A stretch of DNA of 64,000 nucleotides from NCBI RefSeq assembly GCF_002858865.1, contig NZ_PJRR01000014.1, positions 62,001 to 126,000 of the forward strand, in the 5' to 3' direction. A model generated the notes under the pieces. The model made no database searches, was not told where the DNA came from, and saw only the letters and a list, made by a program, of their open reading frames with translations. Made by a program: the position numbers and the translations under genes. This stretch comes from Caulobacter vibrioides. GTDB taxonomy: Bacteria > Pseudomonadota > Alphaproteobacteria > Caulobacterales > Caulobacteraceae. The stretch's first letter is position 1; each line of letters starts with the position of its first letter. This document shows, piece after piece, positions 1 to 8,403 of this stretch.

Positions 1-1
1 G

Positions 2-634
2 GGCGACTCCAAGAAGCTGCGGCGCGGTCAGCTGGTCATCGCCATCGGCGCGCCGCTGGGCTTCGAGGCCACCGTGACCACCGGCGTGGTCTCGGCCCTG
101 GGCCGGTCCTTGCGCGCCGAGCGCGGCCGCCTGATCGAGGACCTGATCCAGACCGACGCGGCGCTCAATCCGGGCAACAGCGGCGGCCCGCTGGTCAGCT
201 CGACCGGCGAGGTGGTCGGCATCGCCACGGCGATCATCGCCGGCTATCAGGGCCTGTGTTTCGCGGTCGCGGCCAACACCGCCAAGTTCGTGATCGGCGA
301 GCTTCTGGCCCATGGCCACGTACGGCGCGGCTCGATCGGCCTCGTCGCCCAGCAGGCCCCGATCCCGCCGGCCCTGGCCCGCGCCACCGGCGTGCACCAG
401 CCCTATGCGGTCTATGTGGCCCATGTCGACGCCGGCGGCCCGGCGGCCAAGGCCGGGATCAAGGAAGGCGACCTCCTGATCGCCGCCGGCGAGATGCTGC
501 TGACCGGCCTCGACGACCTCTTGCGCGCGCTGGACAACCACAGCATCGGCAAGCCGACGGTGTTCACCCTGATCCGCCATGCGCGGCTGATGCAGGTGAC
601 CGTGACGCCGAAGCTACGGAAGCCGGGGGCTTAG
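2..634 (+). CDS. HtrA/DegP-like serine protease, C-terminal part
   Basis: The reading frame is open from the first bases of the window, so the N-terminus lies outside. The visible 210 residues carry the trypsin-like S1C signature GNSGGP with the catalytic serine (about nt 172-189), preceded by an IGAPLGFEATVTTGVVSALGR-like stretch typical of the S1C fold. A single C-terminal PDZ domain follows (about nt 390-610, with GGPAAKAGIKEGDLL). Family members are periplasmic or membrane-anchored quality-control proteases. The His and Asp of the triad should lie upstream of the window and cannot be checked. A palindromic repeat starts 10 nt after the stop codon. Confidence 0.9.
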   Translation, partial: GDSKKLRRGQLVIAIGAPLGFEATVTTGVVSALGRSLRAERGRLIEDLIQTDAALNPGNSGGPLVSSTGEVVGIATAIIAGYQGLCFAVAANTAKFVIGELLAHGHVRRGSIGLVAQQAPIPPALARATGVHQPYAVYVAHVDAGGPAAKAGIKEGDLLIAAGEMLLTGLDDLLRALDNHSIGKPTVFTLIRHARLMQVTVTPKLRKPGA

Positions 635-644
635 GGGGCTTAAA

Positions 645-763
645 ATCCTCCCCCCAGCGGGGGAGGTGTCGGCTCGAAGAGACGACGGAGGGGGAAGAGG
701 CAGGCGCTCAAGCCCTTCCCCCTCCGGTCGCTTCGCGACCACCTCCCCCGCTGGGGGGAGGAT
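645..763. repeat. Large intergenic palindromic repeat (subfamily A1)
   Basis: The outer arms (cctccccccagcgggggagg and its complement) are nearly perfect, with an inner CGGAGGGGGAAG / CTTCCCCCTCCGG pair, so the whole block can fold as one long imperfect hairpin. Similar blocks occur at 29855, 42403 and 45438. It fills most of the 299-nt gap between the protease gene and ileS; the remaining 764-933 shows no gene and presumably holds the ileS promoter. Confidence 0.85.
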
Positions 764-933
764 CTTTGACGCACTGGCCTTGCCGCCCCCCGTCTGCTAT
801 CCCCCACCCCATGAGTTCCGTTCGGAAGATGTCGCGAATTATCCGCCCGGCGTGACGCCGCCGGACGATCCTCCAGCGCGCGCCGGGTTCCTCCCGCCTT
901 CTTCCGAAATTTCCAGAGCCGGATTCCATTCCC

Positions 934-3900
934 ATGGCCGACGACGCCACGACCGCCCGCGACTATCGCGAAACCGTCTTCCTTCCCGACACCCCGTTCC
1001 CGATGCGCGCGGGCTTGCCCAAGAAGGAGCCGGAAATCCTCGAGGGCTGGGCGGCCCTCTCCGAGAAGGGCCTGTACGGCGCGGTGCGCCAGAAGCGTCA
1101 GGCCGCCGGCGCCCCGCTGTTCGTGTTCCACGACGGCCCGCCCTACGCCAACGGCGCGATCCACATCGGCCACGCGCTGAACAAGATCCTCAAGGACTTC
1201 GTGGTCCGCTCGCGCTTTGCGCTGGGCTATGACGTCGACTACGTGCCGGGCTGGGACTGCCACGGCCTGCCGATCGAGTGGAAGATCGAGGAGCAGTTCC
1301 GCGCCAAGGGCCGCCGCAAGGACGAGGTCCCGGCCGAGGAGTTCCGCCGCGAGTGCCGCGCCTATGCCGGCGGCTGGATCGAGGCCCAGAAGACCGAGTT
1401 CCAGCGCCTGGGCGTGCTGGGCGACTGGTGGAACCGCTACGCCACCATGGACTTCACCTCCGAAGCCAAGATCGTCGAGGAGTTCCACAAGTTCCTGAGC
1501 ACCGGCCAGCTCTATCGTGGCTCCAAGCCCGTGATGTGGAGCCCCGTCGAGCGCACGGCCCTGGCCGACGCCGAGATCGAGTACCACGACCACGTCTCGC
1601 CCACGATCTGGGTGAAGTTCCCGGTCAGGGAGCAGAATGAACCAGAGGGTTTGACCGCTGTCGGTGAGTTCGACACAATCCCGGAAGGTTCTTCGTCGCT
1701 GACCAACGCCAGCGTCGTGATCTGGACCACCACCCCGTGGACCATCCCAGCCAACCGCGCCATCAGCTTCAACCCCAAGGTCGAGTATGGCCTGTATGAG
1801 GTGGAAGCCATGGAGCAGAACCTCGAGTTTGCCCCGTGGTCCAAGGCCGGCGACCGCCTGATCATCGCCGACAAGCTGGCCGAAGACGTCCGCAAAGCCG
1901 CCAAGGTCGCGACTTGGCGACGGGTTGAGCCCGTCGATCCAACAGGTCTTGTGTGCGCGCACCCGCTAGCCAAGTTTGCGCCAGAACCTAACTACGGCCT
2001 CGGTTTTGGCTTTGATGTGCCGCTGCTGGCCGGTGATCACGTGAACGACGACGCCGGCACTGGTTTCGTCCACACCGCGCCAGGACACGGTGCAGATGAC
2101 TACCTAGTTTGGCTTAAGAGCCACACCCAATTGATTTCAGCGAATATCGACACATCTATCCCCGACACCGTCGACGCCGACGGCGCTTACTATCCGCACG
2201 TGCCCCTGTTCGCGGGTCTCAAGGTGCTGGAGACCGAAGGCAAGAAGGTCGGCAAGTTCGGGCCCGCCAACGGCGCGGTCATGGAAAAGCTGATCGAGGC
2301 CGGAAACCTGCTGGCGCGCGGCCGCGTCGAGCACAGCTATCCGCACAGCTGGCGCTCGAAGGCCCCGGTGATCTTCCGCAACACCCCGCAGTGGTTCATC
2401 CGCATGGACCACGCGGTGGACTCGCTGGGCGGCAAGACCCTGCGCGAGGTGGCCGTGCAGGCCATCGCCGACACCGCCTTCTATCCGGACGGCGGCCGCA
2501 ACCGTATCGGCGCCATGGTCGAAACGCGTCCCGACTGGCTGATCAGCCGTCAGCGCAACTGGGGCACGCCCCTGGCGATGTTCGTCGACAAGCACACCGG
2601 CCACCCGCTGAACGACCCCGAGGTCAACGCCCGGATTCTTGCCGCCATCCGCGAGGGCGGCGCCGACGCCTGGTTCACCCGTCCCGACGCGGACTTCCTG
2701 GGCGCGTACGACCCGGCCCAGTACGAGAAGATCACCGACATCCTCGATGTCTGGTTCGATAGCGGCTGCACCCACGCCTTCACGATCGAGGGCCGCGCGG
2801 ACAGCGCCTGGCCGGCCGACCTCTATCTCGAAGGCTCGGATCAGCACCGCGGCTGGTTCCAGTCCAGCTTGCTCGAAGGCTGCGGCACCCGCGGCCGCGC
2901 GCCCTACAAGGCCGTCGTCACGCATGGTTTCACCATGGACGAGAACGGCGAAAAGATGAGCAAGTCGCGCGGCAACACCATCGAGCCGCAGACGATCACC
3001 AAGGAGTCCGGCGCCGAGATCCTGCGTCTGTGGACCGCCATGGTCGACTACCAGGAAGACCAGCGGATCGGCAAAACGATCCTGGCCACCACCACCGACG
3101 CCTATCGCAAGCTGCGCAACACCATGCGCTACCTGTTGGGCGCTCTGGCCGGCTTCGACGAGGAAGAGCGCGTCACCGACTACGACCAGTTCCCGGCGCT
3201 GGAGAAGTACATCCTGCACCGCCTTTGGGAACTGGATGGCCAGGTCCGCGAGGCCTATGAGAGCTACCGCTTCTCGGACGTGATCCGCCCGCTGATCGAG
3301 TTCTGCCAGGGCGACCTGTCGGCCCTCTATTTCGACGTGCGCCGCGACAGCCTCTATTGCGACCGCCCTGACGCCCTGAAGCGCCGGGCCTATCGCACCG
3401 TGCTGGACTATGTCTTCGACCGCCTGACCATCTGGCTGGCCCCGCTGGCCAGCTTCACGATGGAAGAGGCCTGGACCACCCGCTTCCCCGAGGCTGGCCC
3501 GGTGGCCTATCGGGTGATGCCGGAGCGCGTCGACGCCTGGCGCAACGACGCCGAGGCCGCCCGCTGGGCCAAGGTCGAGAAAGTCACCAGCGTCGTGACC
3601 GGCGCCCTGGAAGTCGAGCGCCGCGAAAAGCGGATCGGCTCGGCCCTGGAGGCTGCGCCGGTGGTGCACGTCGCCGACGAGGACCTGCTGGCCGCCTTCG
3701 AGGGCCTGGACGCCGCCGAGGTGTTCCGCACGTCTTCGGCCACGCTCGTGGCCGGCGACGCCGGCGCCTTCCGCGTCGACGAGGTCAAGGGCGTGTCGGT
3801 CGATCCCAACAAGGCCGAAGGCAAGAAGTGCGCCCGCTCGTGGCGCATCCTGCCGGAGGTCGGAACCGATCCGCGCTATCCGGAACTGAGCCTTCGCGAC

Positions 3901-3939
3901 GCCGACGCCGTGGCCTACTGGGACGCGGGGCGCGGCTAG
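934..3939 (+). CDS. ileS: Isoleucyl-tRNA synthetase
   Basis: This 1001-residue class Ia synthetase charges tRNA-Ile with isoleucine in the cytoplasm and edits misactivated valine. The HIGH motif is at residues 77-80 (HIGHALN) and KMSKS at residues 674-678. The CP1 editing domain contains the threonine-rich TTTPWTIP motif and the HTAPGHGADDY motif with the editing Asp. The GWDCHGLPIEWK and WFDSG blocks are also present. Codon use is typical of the host except in CP1, roughly nt 1627-1690 and 1905-2160, where AT-ending codons such as TTT, CTA, TTG and CCA are frequent. The ATG at 934 gives the usual N-terminus before the RDYRETVFLPDT block. lspA follows after a palindromic repeat. Confidence 0.97.
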   Translation: MADDATTARDYRETVFLPDTPFPMRAGLPKKEPEILEGWAALSEKGLYGAVRQKRQAAGAPLFVFHDGPPYANGAIHIGHALNKILKDFVVRSRFALGYDVDYVPGWDCHGLPIEWKIEEQFRAKGRRKDEVPAEEFRRECRAYAGGWIEAQKTEFQRLGVLGDWWNRYATMDFTSEAKIVEEFHKFLSTGQLYRGSKPVMWSPVERTALADAEIEYHDHVSPTIWVKFPVREQNEPEGLTAVGEFDTIPEGSSSLTNASVVIWTTTPWTIPANRAISFNPKVEYGLYEVEAMEQNLEFAPWSKAGDRLIIADKLAEDVRKAAKVATWRRVEPVDPTGLVCAHPLAKFAPEPNYGLGFGFDVPLLAGDHVNDDAGTGFVHTAPGHGADDYLVWLKSHTQLISANIDTSIPDTVDADGAYYPHVPLFAGLKVLETEGKKVGKFGPANGAVMEKLIEAGNLLARGRVEHSYPHSWRSKAPVIFRNTPQWFIRMDHAVDSLGGKTLREVAVQAIADTAFYPDGGRNRIGAMVETRPDWLISRQRNWGTPLAMFVDKHTGHPLNDPEVNARILAAIREGGADAWFTRPDADFLGAYDPAQYEKITDILDVWFDSGCTHAFTIEGRADSAWPADLYLEGSDQHRGWFQSSLLEGCGTRGRAPYKAVVTHGFTMDENGEKMSKSRGNTIEPQTITKESGAEILRLWTAMVDYQEDQRIGKTILATTTDAYRKLRNTMRYLLGALAGFDEEERVTDYDQFPALEKYILHRLWELDGQVREAYESYRFSDVIRPLIEFCQGDLSALYFDVRRDSLYCDRPDALKRRAYRTVLDYVFDRLTIWLAPLASFTMEEAWTTRFPEAGPVAYRVMPERVDAWRNDAEAARWAKVEKVTSVVTGALEVERREKRIGSALEAAPVVHVADEDLLAAFEGLDAAEVFRTSSATLVAGDAGAFRVDEVKGVSVDPNKAEGKKCARSWRILPEVGTDPRYPELSLRDADAVAYWDAGRG

Positions 3940-3947
3940 CTCTTTAC

Positions 3948-4068
3948 CCTTCTCCCCTTGCGGGAGAAGGTGTCGCGCAGCGACGGATGAGGGGTTGTAC
4001 GGTGCCCCCGGAGAGACCCCTCATCCGACCTGCTTCGCAGGCCACCTTCTCCCGCAAGGGGAGAAGGA
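3948..4068. repeat. Intergenic palindromic repeat (subfamily A2)
   Basis: The arms ccttctccccttgcgggaga and complement bound this block, with an inner GCGACGGATGAGGGG / CCCCTCATCCG pair. It begins 8 nt after the ileS stop and ends just upstream of the lspA ribosome-binding site. The same subfamily recurs at 16089-16234. Confidence 0.85.
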
Positions 4069-4085
4069 ACCGTGGGAAAGATAGC

Positions 4086-4592
4086 TTGCCGTCACTCTCC
4101 ATCACCCGCCAAGGCTGGATCGCCTACGCCATCGCCGCCGTCACGGTGGTGCTGGACCAGATCTCCAAGCTGTGGATCCTGGGCCTGTTGGGCCGTGAGC
4201 CGGGCGCGAGCCTGCCGCTGCTGGGGCCGATCCACCTGACCATGGTCCATAACTACGGCATGAGCTTTGGCCTGCTGCGCGACAGCGACTGGGGCCGCTG
4301 GCTGTTGATCGGCTTTTCGATCCTGGTGGTGATCGGCCTCGCCGTCTGGGTCCACAAGGCGACGAGGCCGCTGCTGGCGGTGGGGATCGGGCTGATCATC
4401 GGCGGGGCCATCGGCAACAACCTGATCGACCGGGTGATCTACGGCTATGTCGTCGACTTCATCGACGTCTCGCGCCTGTATTTCCCCTGGGTGTTCAACA
4501 TCGCCGACTCGGGGATCTCGGTGGGCGTGGCCCTGCTGCTGCTCGACAGCTTCCTGTCGGAAGAGAACAAACTGTCGCATCAGACCGAGTAG
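4086..4592 (+). CDS. lspA: Lipoprotein signal peptidase (signal peptidase II)
   Basis: This inner-membrane aspartic protease removes the signal peptide of prolipoproteins after diacylglyceryl modification of the lipobox Cys. The 168-residue product has four hydrophobic segments and both catalytic motifs, GNNLIDR (first Asp) and FNIADS (second Asp). The frame is open upstream through the repeat, but that part encodes repeat sequence. The TTG at 4086, preceded by the purine-rich GGGAAAG at 4074-4080, gives the family length and the usual RQGWIAY start. The lipoprotein gene at 4705 is a potential substrate. Confidence 0.92.
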   Translation: MPSLSITRQGWIAYAIAAVTVVLDQISKLWILGLLGREPGASLPLLGPIHLTMVHNYGMSFGLLRDSDWGRWLLIGFSILVVIGLAVWVHKATRPLLAVGIGLIIGGAIGNNLIDRVIYGYVVDFIDVSRLYFPWVFNIADSGISVGVALLLLDSFLSEENKLSHQTE

Positions 4593-4704
4593 TTTTGGCC
4601 GATTGCCGCCGCAATCGCGTGGGACATTGGCGCCCGCGCGAGGATGTCGTATCGAGAGCGTCCGAATTTTTGGGCCGGGGGTCGGCCTGCTGGAGCATGG
4701 TTTG

Positions 4705-5274
4705 ATGAGTTTCAACCGGGTCGCCGCGATTAGCGCCCTGACCGCCGTGGCCGCGATCGGCCTGGCCGGCTGCACCTCGACCAAGAAGGCCCTGGGGATG
4801 GACAAGGTCGTCCCCGACGAATTCCGCGTGGTCAGCAAGGCCCCGCTGGTGGTTCCGCCGGACTACGCCCTGCGCCCGCCGGCGCCCGGCGAGCCGCGCC
4901 CGCAGGAACTGCAGCCCGAAAGCGCCGCCCGCGCCGCGCTGATCGGCCAGAACGCCGCGTCCGGCCGTTCGGAAGGCGAGCGCCTGCTGGTCGCCCGCGC
5001 CGGCAGCGACAAGGCTGACCCGCTGATCCGCTTCGTCGTCGACGACGAAAACGGCGACCTGGCCCACAAGGACGAGAGCTTCGCCAGCAAGGTGATGTTC
5101 TGGAAGAAGGGCGAGGCCAAGACCAACGTCGCCGCGGCCGCCGAGGCCGGCGCCAACGCGCCGCTGGAAATCGACGCCGCCGCCGAAGAGGCCCGCCTCA
5201 AGACCCTGGTCGGCAAGGGCGGCGTGGTGATCAGCCGCGACAAGAAGACCGGCATCAAGCTCCCGGGCCTGTAA
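4705..5274 (+). CDS. bamF: Outer-membrane lipoprotein, DUF3035/BamF-like
   Basis: This 189-residue lipoprotein has a signal peptide ending in the lipobox LAGC (Cys about residue 19), followed by the conserved VPDEFRVVSKAPLVVPPDY block of the DUF3035 family. That family includes BamF, an alphaproteobacterial accessory lipoprotein of the BAM outer-membrane assembly complex described in Caulobacter. The C-terminal region is Ala/Glu-rich. The ATG at 4705 gives a proper signal peptide; the longer open frame upstream overlaps lspA and is not expected to be translated. A strong terminator hairpin follows. The BamF assignment rests on family resemblance. Confidence 0.8.
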   Translation: MSFNRVAAISALTAVAAIGLAGCTSTKKALGMDKVVPDEFRVVSKAPLVVPPDYALRPPAPGEPRPQELQPESAARAALIGQNAASGRSEGERLLVARAGSDKADPLIRFVVDDENGDLAHKDESFASKVMFWKKGEAKTNVAAAAEAGANAPLEIDAAAEEARLKTLVGKGGVVISRDKKTGIKLPGL

Positions 5275-5297
5275 GGGCCGGACGCCTACCGAATCGA

Positions 5298-5333
5298 AAC
5301 GGCCCGGAACCTCGCGGTTCCGGGCCGTTTTCG
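5298..5333. terminator. Bidirectional intrinsic terminator after bamF
   Basis: A perfect 14-bp stem (aaacggcccggaac with its complement) closes a 5-nt loop and runs into T-rich sequence. It lies between convergent genes, and the A-run on the left arm would let it also terminate the minus-strand TraB/GumN genes. Confidence 0.85.
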
Positions 5334-5335
5334 TT

Positions 5336-6244
5336 TCAGTCTTCGTCGTCCATCTGGGCTGGCGTCTCGATCAGGTAGCCGCGCTTGCGCAGTTGATCCA
5401 GGACCCCGCCCTCGCGAAGCAGCGGGACCAGTCCAACCAGGGCCACGGCGCCGTCACCCCGATCCAGAGTCGCAGCGATGGTGTTGGCCAGCGCGCCTTC
5501 ATTATTCTCCAGAGACGCCTGCATGGCCGCCATCGCCTGGACGCAGGGATCATAGGCAGCCGGTCCGACCAGCAGGGTCCGCACGTCACCGCGCATCCAC
5601 GCCTGGGCCCGCTGGTCGCGAAGGGCGGCGGCGTCACGCGACCTCATCGCCCAGCGCAAGCAGATCAGGCTGTCTTTGCCGCCGACCTGAAAACTGGCCT
5701 TCATTCCCTGAGCATCAAGCCCTCCCGCGGGGACCAGACGGGCGCCGAGGCGCCGCGCCCTGACGCTGAGATCCAGGAGCTTGCCCATCTTGGGCTTCGC
5801 ACGGGCCTGCAGCTCGGAATTGATCAGCAGGCCAGCGAAATTCGGGCGAAACAGGGTGTAGAATTCTAGCTTTCGCCCGGTCTGTGTCGCGACTTCCGCC
5901 AGCCGCGCGCGTTCGGCCTCCGTCAGTTCGTCCAGCCACTTCCGGTCAGCTTTGATCGTATTTTTCTCGAACCTGGTCTTGCTGGGCGGCACGAGAATGA
6001 GCTGTCGCGAGGCCTTGACCCGCCGCTCAAAAGCTCGGCCGTCCCACTTGGCGTCGGCCGGTACGGGCGCCCCGATCCCAAGCACCCAGACCTTCTTGTC
6101 GCCCTTGGAAACGCTCCACCAGGCGGGACCCGGGGTGCGGGCGTTGACGACCAGCGCATCGACCAACGCGGGCTGGTTACCGTCCTGGGCCCACGCGGAG
6201 GAGGCGCCGAGGGTCAGCGCCAAAGCGATCAGAACAGCCTTCAC
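5336..6244 (-). CDS. TraB/GumN-like secreted protein, paralogue 1 of 3
   Basis: The 302-residue product begins with a clear Sec signal peptide (cleavage near AWAQ). After it comes the shared block LVVNARTPGPAWWSVSKGDK...VWVLG, the TraB/GumN family signature in which an LGS-H-like motif normally follows. Here the sequence reads LGIGAPVP, with no His. The C-terminal GGVLDQLRKRGYLIETP matches the end of the family. It is the last of three tandem minus-strand paralogues. The family function in bacteria is not settled; related eukaryotic TIKI proteins are metalloproteases. The missing His suggests a non-catalytic role (inference). Confidence 0.75.
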   Translation of the reverse strand: MKAVLIALALTLGASSAWAQDGNQPALVDALVVNARTPGPAWWSVSKGDKKVWVLGIGAPVPADAKWDGRAFERRVKASRQLILVPPSKTRFEKNTIKADRKWLDELTEAERARLAEVATQTGRKLEFYTLFRPNFAGLLINSELQARAKPKMGKLLDLSVRARRLGARLVPAGGLDAQGMKASFQVGGKDSLICLRWAMRSRDAAALRDQRAQAWMRGDVRTLLVGPAAYDPCVQAMAAMQASLENNEGALANTIAATLDRGDGAVALVGLVPLLREGGVLDQLRKRGYLIETPAQMDDED

Positions 6245-6297
6245 GAGCCCTCCGCTTCAACCTGAGATTATAACTTCAGAGCACCAGCGTCGCGGCG

Positions 6298-7236
6298 TCA
6301 ATCCCCCGGCGTCTTCACCGTGATCCCGCGCGCGCGCAGCTCGTCCAGCACGCCGTCCTGCGCGACGAGGCCGCGGATCGGATAGATCGCCACCGCGTGG
6401 CCGGGGGTCTTGAGGAGGTCGGCCAGGGCCTCGACCTCGGCGGCCTTCAGGCGCTGGCCCATCTCGGCGACGCCGGGCAGCAGGTACTGGCAGCGATCGG
6501 TGCTGCGCGGCGCGGCCAGGGCCGCGCGAACCTGGCCCTCGGCCCAGGCCTGGGCCGCGATGCGATAGCGGTCCTGACCCTGTTCGACGGTGTCCAGCGT
6601 CTCGGTCAGACAGGCCAGCCCGGCCGCGTCATCGGTCTTGCGCGCGACGGTCTTGAGCAGGGGCATGGCCTTGTAGCGTTCGACGACCTGGACCTTGACC
6701 CGATTTTTGCGCGCCAGCTTCTCGATGCGGCGGCTGACCTGGCCATACTCCAGCCCGGCCTTGCGGTTGGTCTTGCTGGCGATCAGCGGGCCCAGCGCCA
6801 GAGGTTTCCAGTCGCGCCAGCCATCGGGGTCCTTGGGCTCCACCGCCGTCCAGGCGCGCTGGACGCGGGCGGCCAGGGCCGGATCGGCTGCGGCCCAGGC
6901 CTCGTCGCCCTTCAGCTTGCGCCGCAGAAGCAGCAGCGCCGGGATGTCGGTGACGCCGGCGCTTAAGGTCGGCGGGGTCAGCAGGGTGAACGCCCCCTTC
7001 AGCCGGCGGTCGACCACCGAGCTGTCCCAGGCCATGCCCTTGGGCGTCGAGCCGGGCGTGCCCAGGATATAGACCGTGGTGTCGGCGTCGGAGATCCGCC
7101 ACCAGGCCGGACCCGGCAGCTTGGCGCTGACCACCAGGGCCTCGACGAGATTGGCCTCCGGATCATCCATCACCTGGGCGGCGGCCCCGCCGGCGACGGT
7201 GAGGCTCATGGCCAGAGCAGCCCAGATCGCGCGCAT
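6298..7236 (-). CDS. TraB/GumN-like secreted protein, paralogue 2 of 3
   Basis: The 312-residue product starts at the ATG at 7236, preceded on the minus strand by AGGGGGAT; the frame is open further upstream but without a plausible start. It has a signal peptide (MRAIWAAL...GGAAAQ), then LVVSAKLPGPAWWRISDADTTVYILGTPGS and a C-terminal GVLDELRARGITVKTP. As in its two neighbours, the His of the first GxxH motif is absent and the second is replaced (AIYPIRGL). Gaps of 53 nt and 59 nt to its neighbours suggest co-transcription. Cysteines are few, consistent with a periplasmic or outer-membrane location. Confidence 0.75.
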   Translation of the reverse strand: MRAIWAALAMSLTVAGGAAAQVMDDPEANLVEALVVSAKLPGPAWWRISDADTTVYILGTPGSTPKGMAWDSSVVDRRLKGAFTLLTPPTLSAGVTDIPALLLLRRKLKGDEAWAAADPALAARVQRAWTAVEPKDPDGWRDWKPLALGPLIASKTNRKAGLEYGQVSRRIEKLARKNRVKVQVVERYKAMPLLKTVARKTDDAAGLACLTETLDTVEQGQDRYRIAAQAWAEGQVRAALAAPRSTDRCQYLLPGVAEMGQRLKAAEVEALADLLKTPGHAVAIYPIRGLVAQDGVLDELRARGITVKTPGD

Positions 7237-7295
7237 GTTGATCCCCCTGTGAACGCCGCGCGATCCTGGACGCGCGGCGTGGCGGAAGCTTGACC

Positions 7296-8303
7296 TTATT
7301 CGGGCGCCGTGACGGTGAAACCCTTGGCCCGCAGGCGATCCAGCACGCCGCCTTCGGTCAGCAGCGAGCGCAGCTCGATCACCGCCACGGCCTTGCCGGG
7401 CTTCTTGAGGGCCTGGGTGATCGCGCCGACCGCCTCGTCCTGGCCGTCCTTGAACTGGCGGGCGATCCAGGGCGTGGAGGCCAGGCACCGCTGATAGCCG
7501 CGCTCGGCGGCGACCACCGCCTTGACCTGCCCCTCGGCCCACTGGTCGGCGGTTTCGCGCACGCCCGCCAGACCGTTCTCGGTCTCCTTCAGGCCCGCGT
7601 CCAGGCACAGCTCCTGCAGCGGCTGGGGCGCTTCGCCCAGCGACTTGACCATGCCGATCAGGTCGTAGTCGTCCAGCTTCTTGACGCGCGGCTGGACGGC
7701 GATGTCCTTGCTCTTGGCCAGTTTCTGGATGCGGTCGGTCAGGTCGCCGATGGTGATCGAGACGCCGCCGCCCTTGTCGTTGGCGATGATGAAGCCCGCC
7801 AGGGCCGGCTTGAGCTGGTCGTGCTCGCTGACCGGCTTGCTGCGCGCGGTCAAATGCTTCTCCAGCCGCGCCCGCAGCTCGGGCGGCAGGGTGTCGCGCA
7901 TCGGCTTGTCCATGATGAACTGCTTGCCGCGCCCGGGGATCAGGGCCAGCAGGCTCAGAATCCGAACCTCGGGCTCCTGGCCGATGATCAGCACATTGGC
8001 TCCGTCGAGGCGCCGACGCAGCACCGAGTCGTCGAAGTCCAGCTTCTGCGGCGCGAAGGCCGGCACGCCCATCACATAGACATTGGTGTCACCGTCGCTG
8101 ACCTTCCACCAGGCCGGGCCCGGCAGGCGGGCGTTGACGATCAGCTCCTCGACGAGGTTGGCCTGACTGTCGACGGGCGTGAGATCCACAGGCTTGGTCT
8201 GATGGATCGACACCTCGTTCTTGCCCTGAACCTGGGCCAAGGCGGAGCCGCCACAGAGCAACGAAAGCGCCAGGCCGGCGGCGGCGAAACGGGTCAGGGT
8301 CAC
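7296..8303 (-). CDS. TraB/GumN-like secreted protein, paralogue 3 of 3
   Basis: I chose the GTG at 8303, preceded by GAGGAACC, which gives a compact signal peptide (LTRFAAAGLALSLL...ALAQ) and 335 residues. The ATG at 8348 would add 15 basic residues. The mature part contains LIVNARLPGPAWWKVSDGDTNVYVMGVPAF and ends GGVLDRLRAKGFTVTAP. It is the first gene of the three-gene minus-strand cluster and is divergent from mutL, with about 100 nt between them for both promoters. The putative catalytic His residues are missing here too. Confidence 0.75.
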   Translation of the reverse strand: MTLTRFAAAGLALSLLCGGSALAQVQGKNEVSIHQTKPVDLTPVDSQANLVEELIVNARLPGPAWWKVSDGDTNVYVMGVPAFAPQKLDFDDSVLRRRLDGANVLIIGQEPEVRILSLLALIPGRGKQFIMDKPMRDTLPPELRARLEKHLTARSKPVSEHDQLKPALAGFIIANDKGGGVSITIGDLTDRIQKLAKSKDIAVQPRVKKLDDYDLIGMVKSLGEAPQPLQELCLDAGLKETENGLAGVRETADQWAEGQVKAVVAAERGYQRCLASTPWIARQFKDGQDEAVGAITQALKKPGKAVAVIELRSLLTEGGVLDRLRAKGFTVTAPE

Positions 8304-8403
8304 GATCTTTCGGTTCCTCGAAGGCGCGCGGAATCGCACTAATATCATCCCTCCCTGCTTGGTTGGCCGATCGGCGTTCGCCTGGTCAACTTAAGGAGTT
8401 GCA

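Noticed and set aside
640..930. CRISPR-like array among the repeats
   Set aside because: The repeats are long palindromes spread between genes, without regular spacers or cas genes.
3828..4085. N-terminal extension of lspA through the palindromic repeat
   Set aside because: The extra part is translated repeat sequence. The TTG at 4086 gives the normal length with a purine-rich site upstream.
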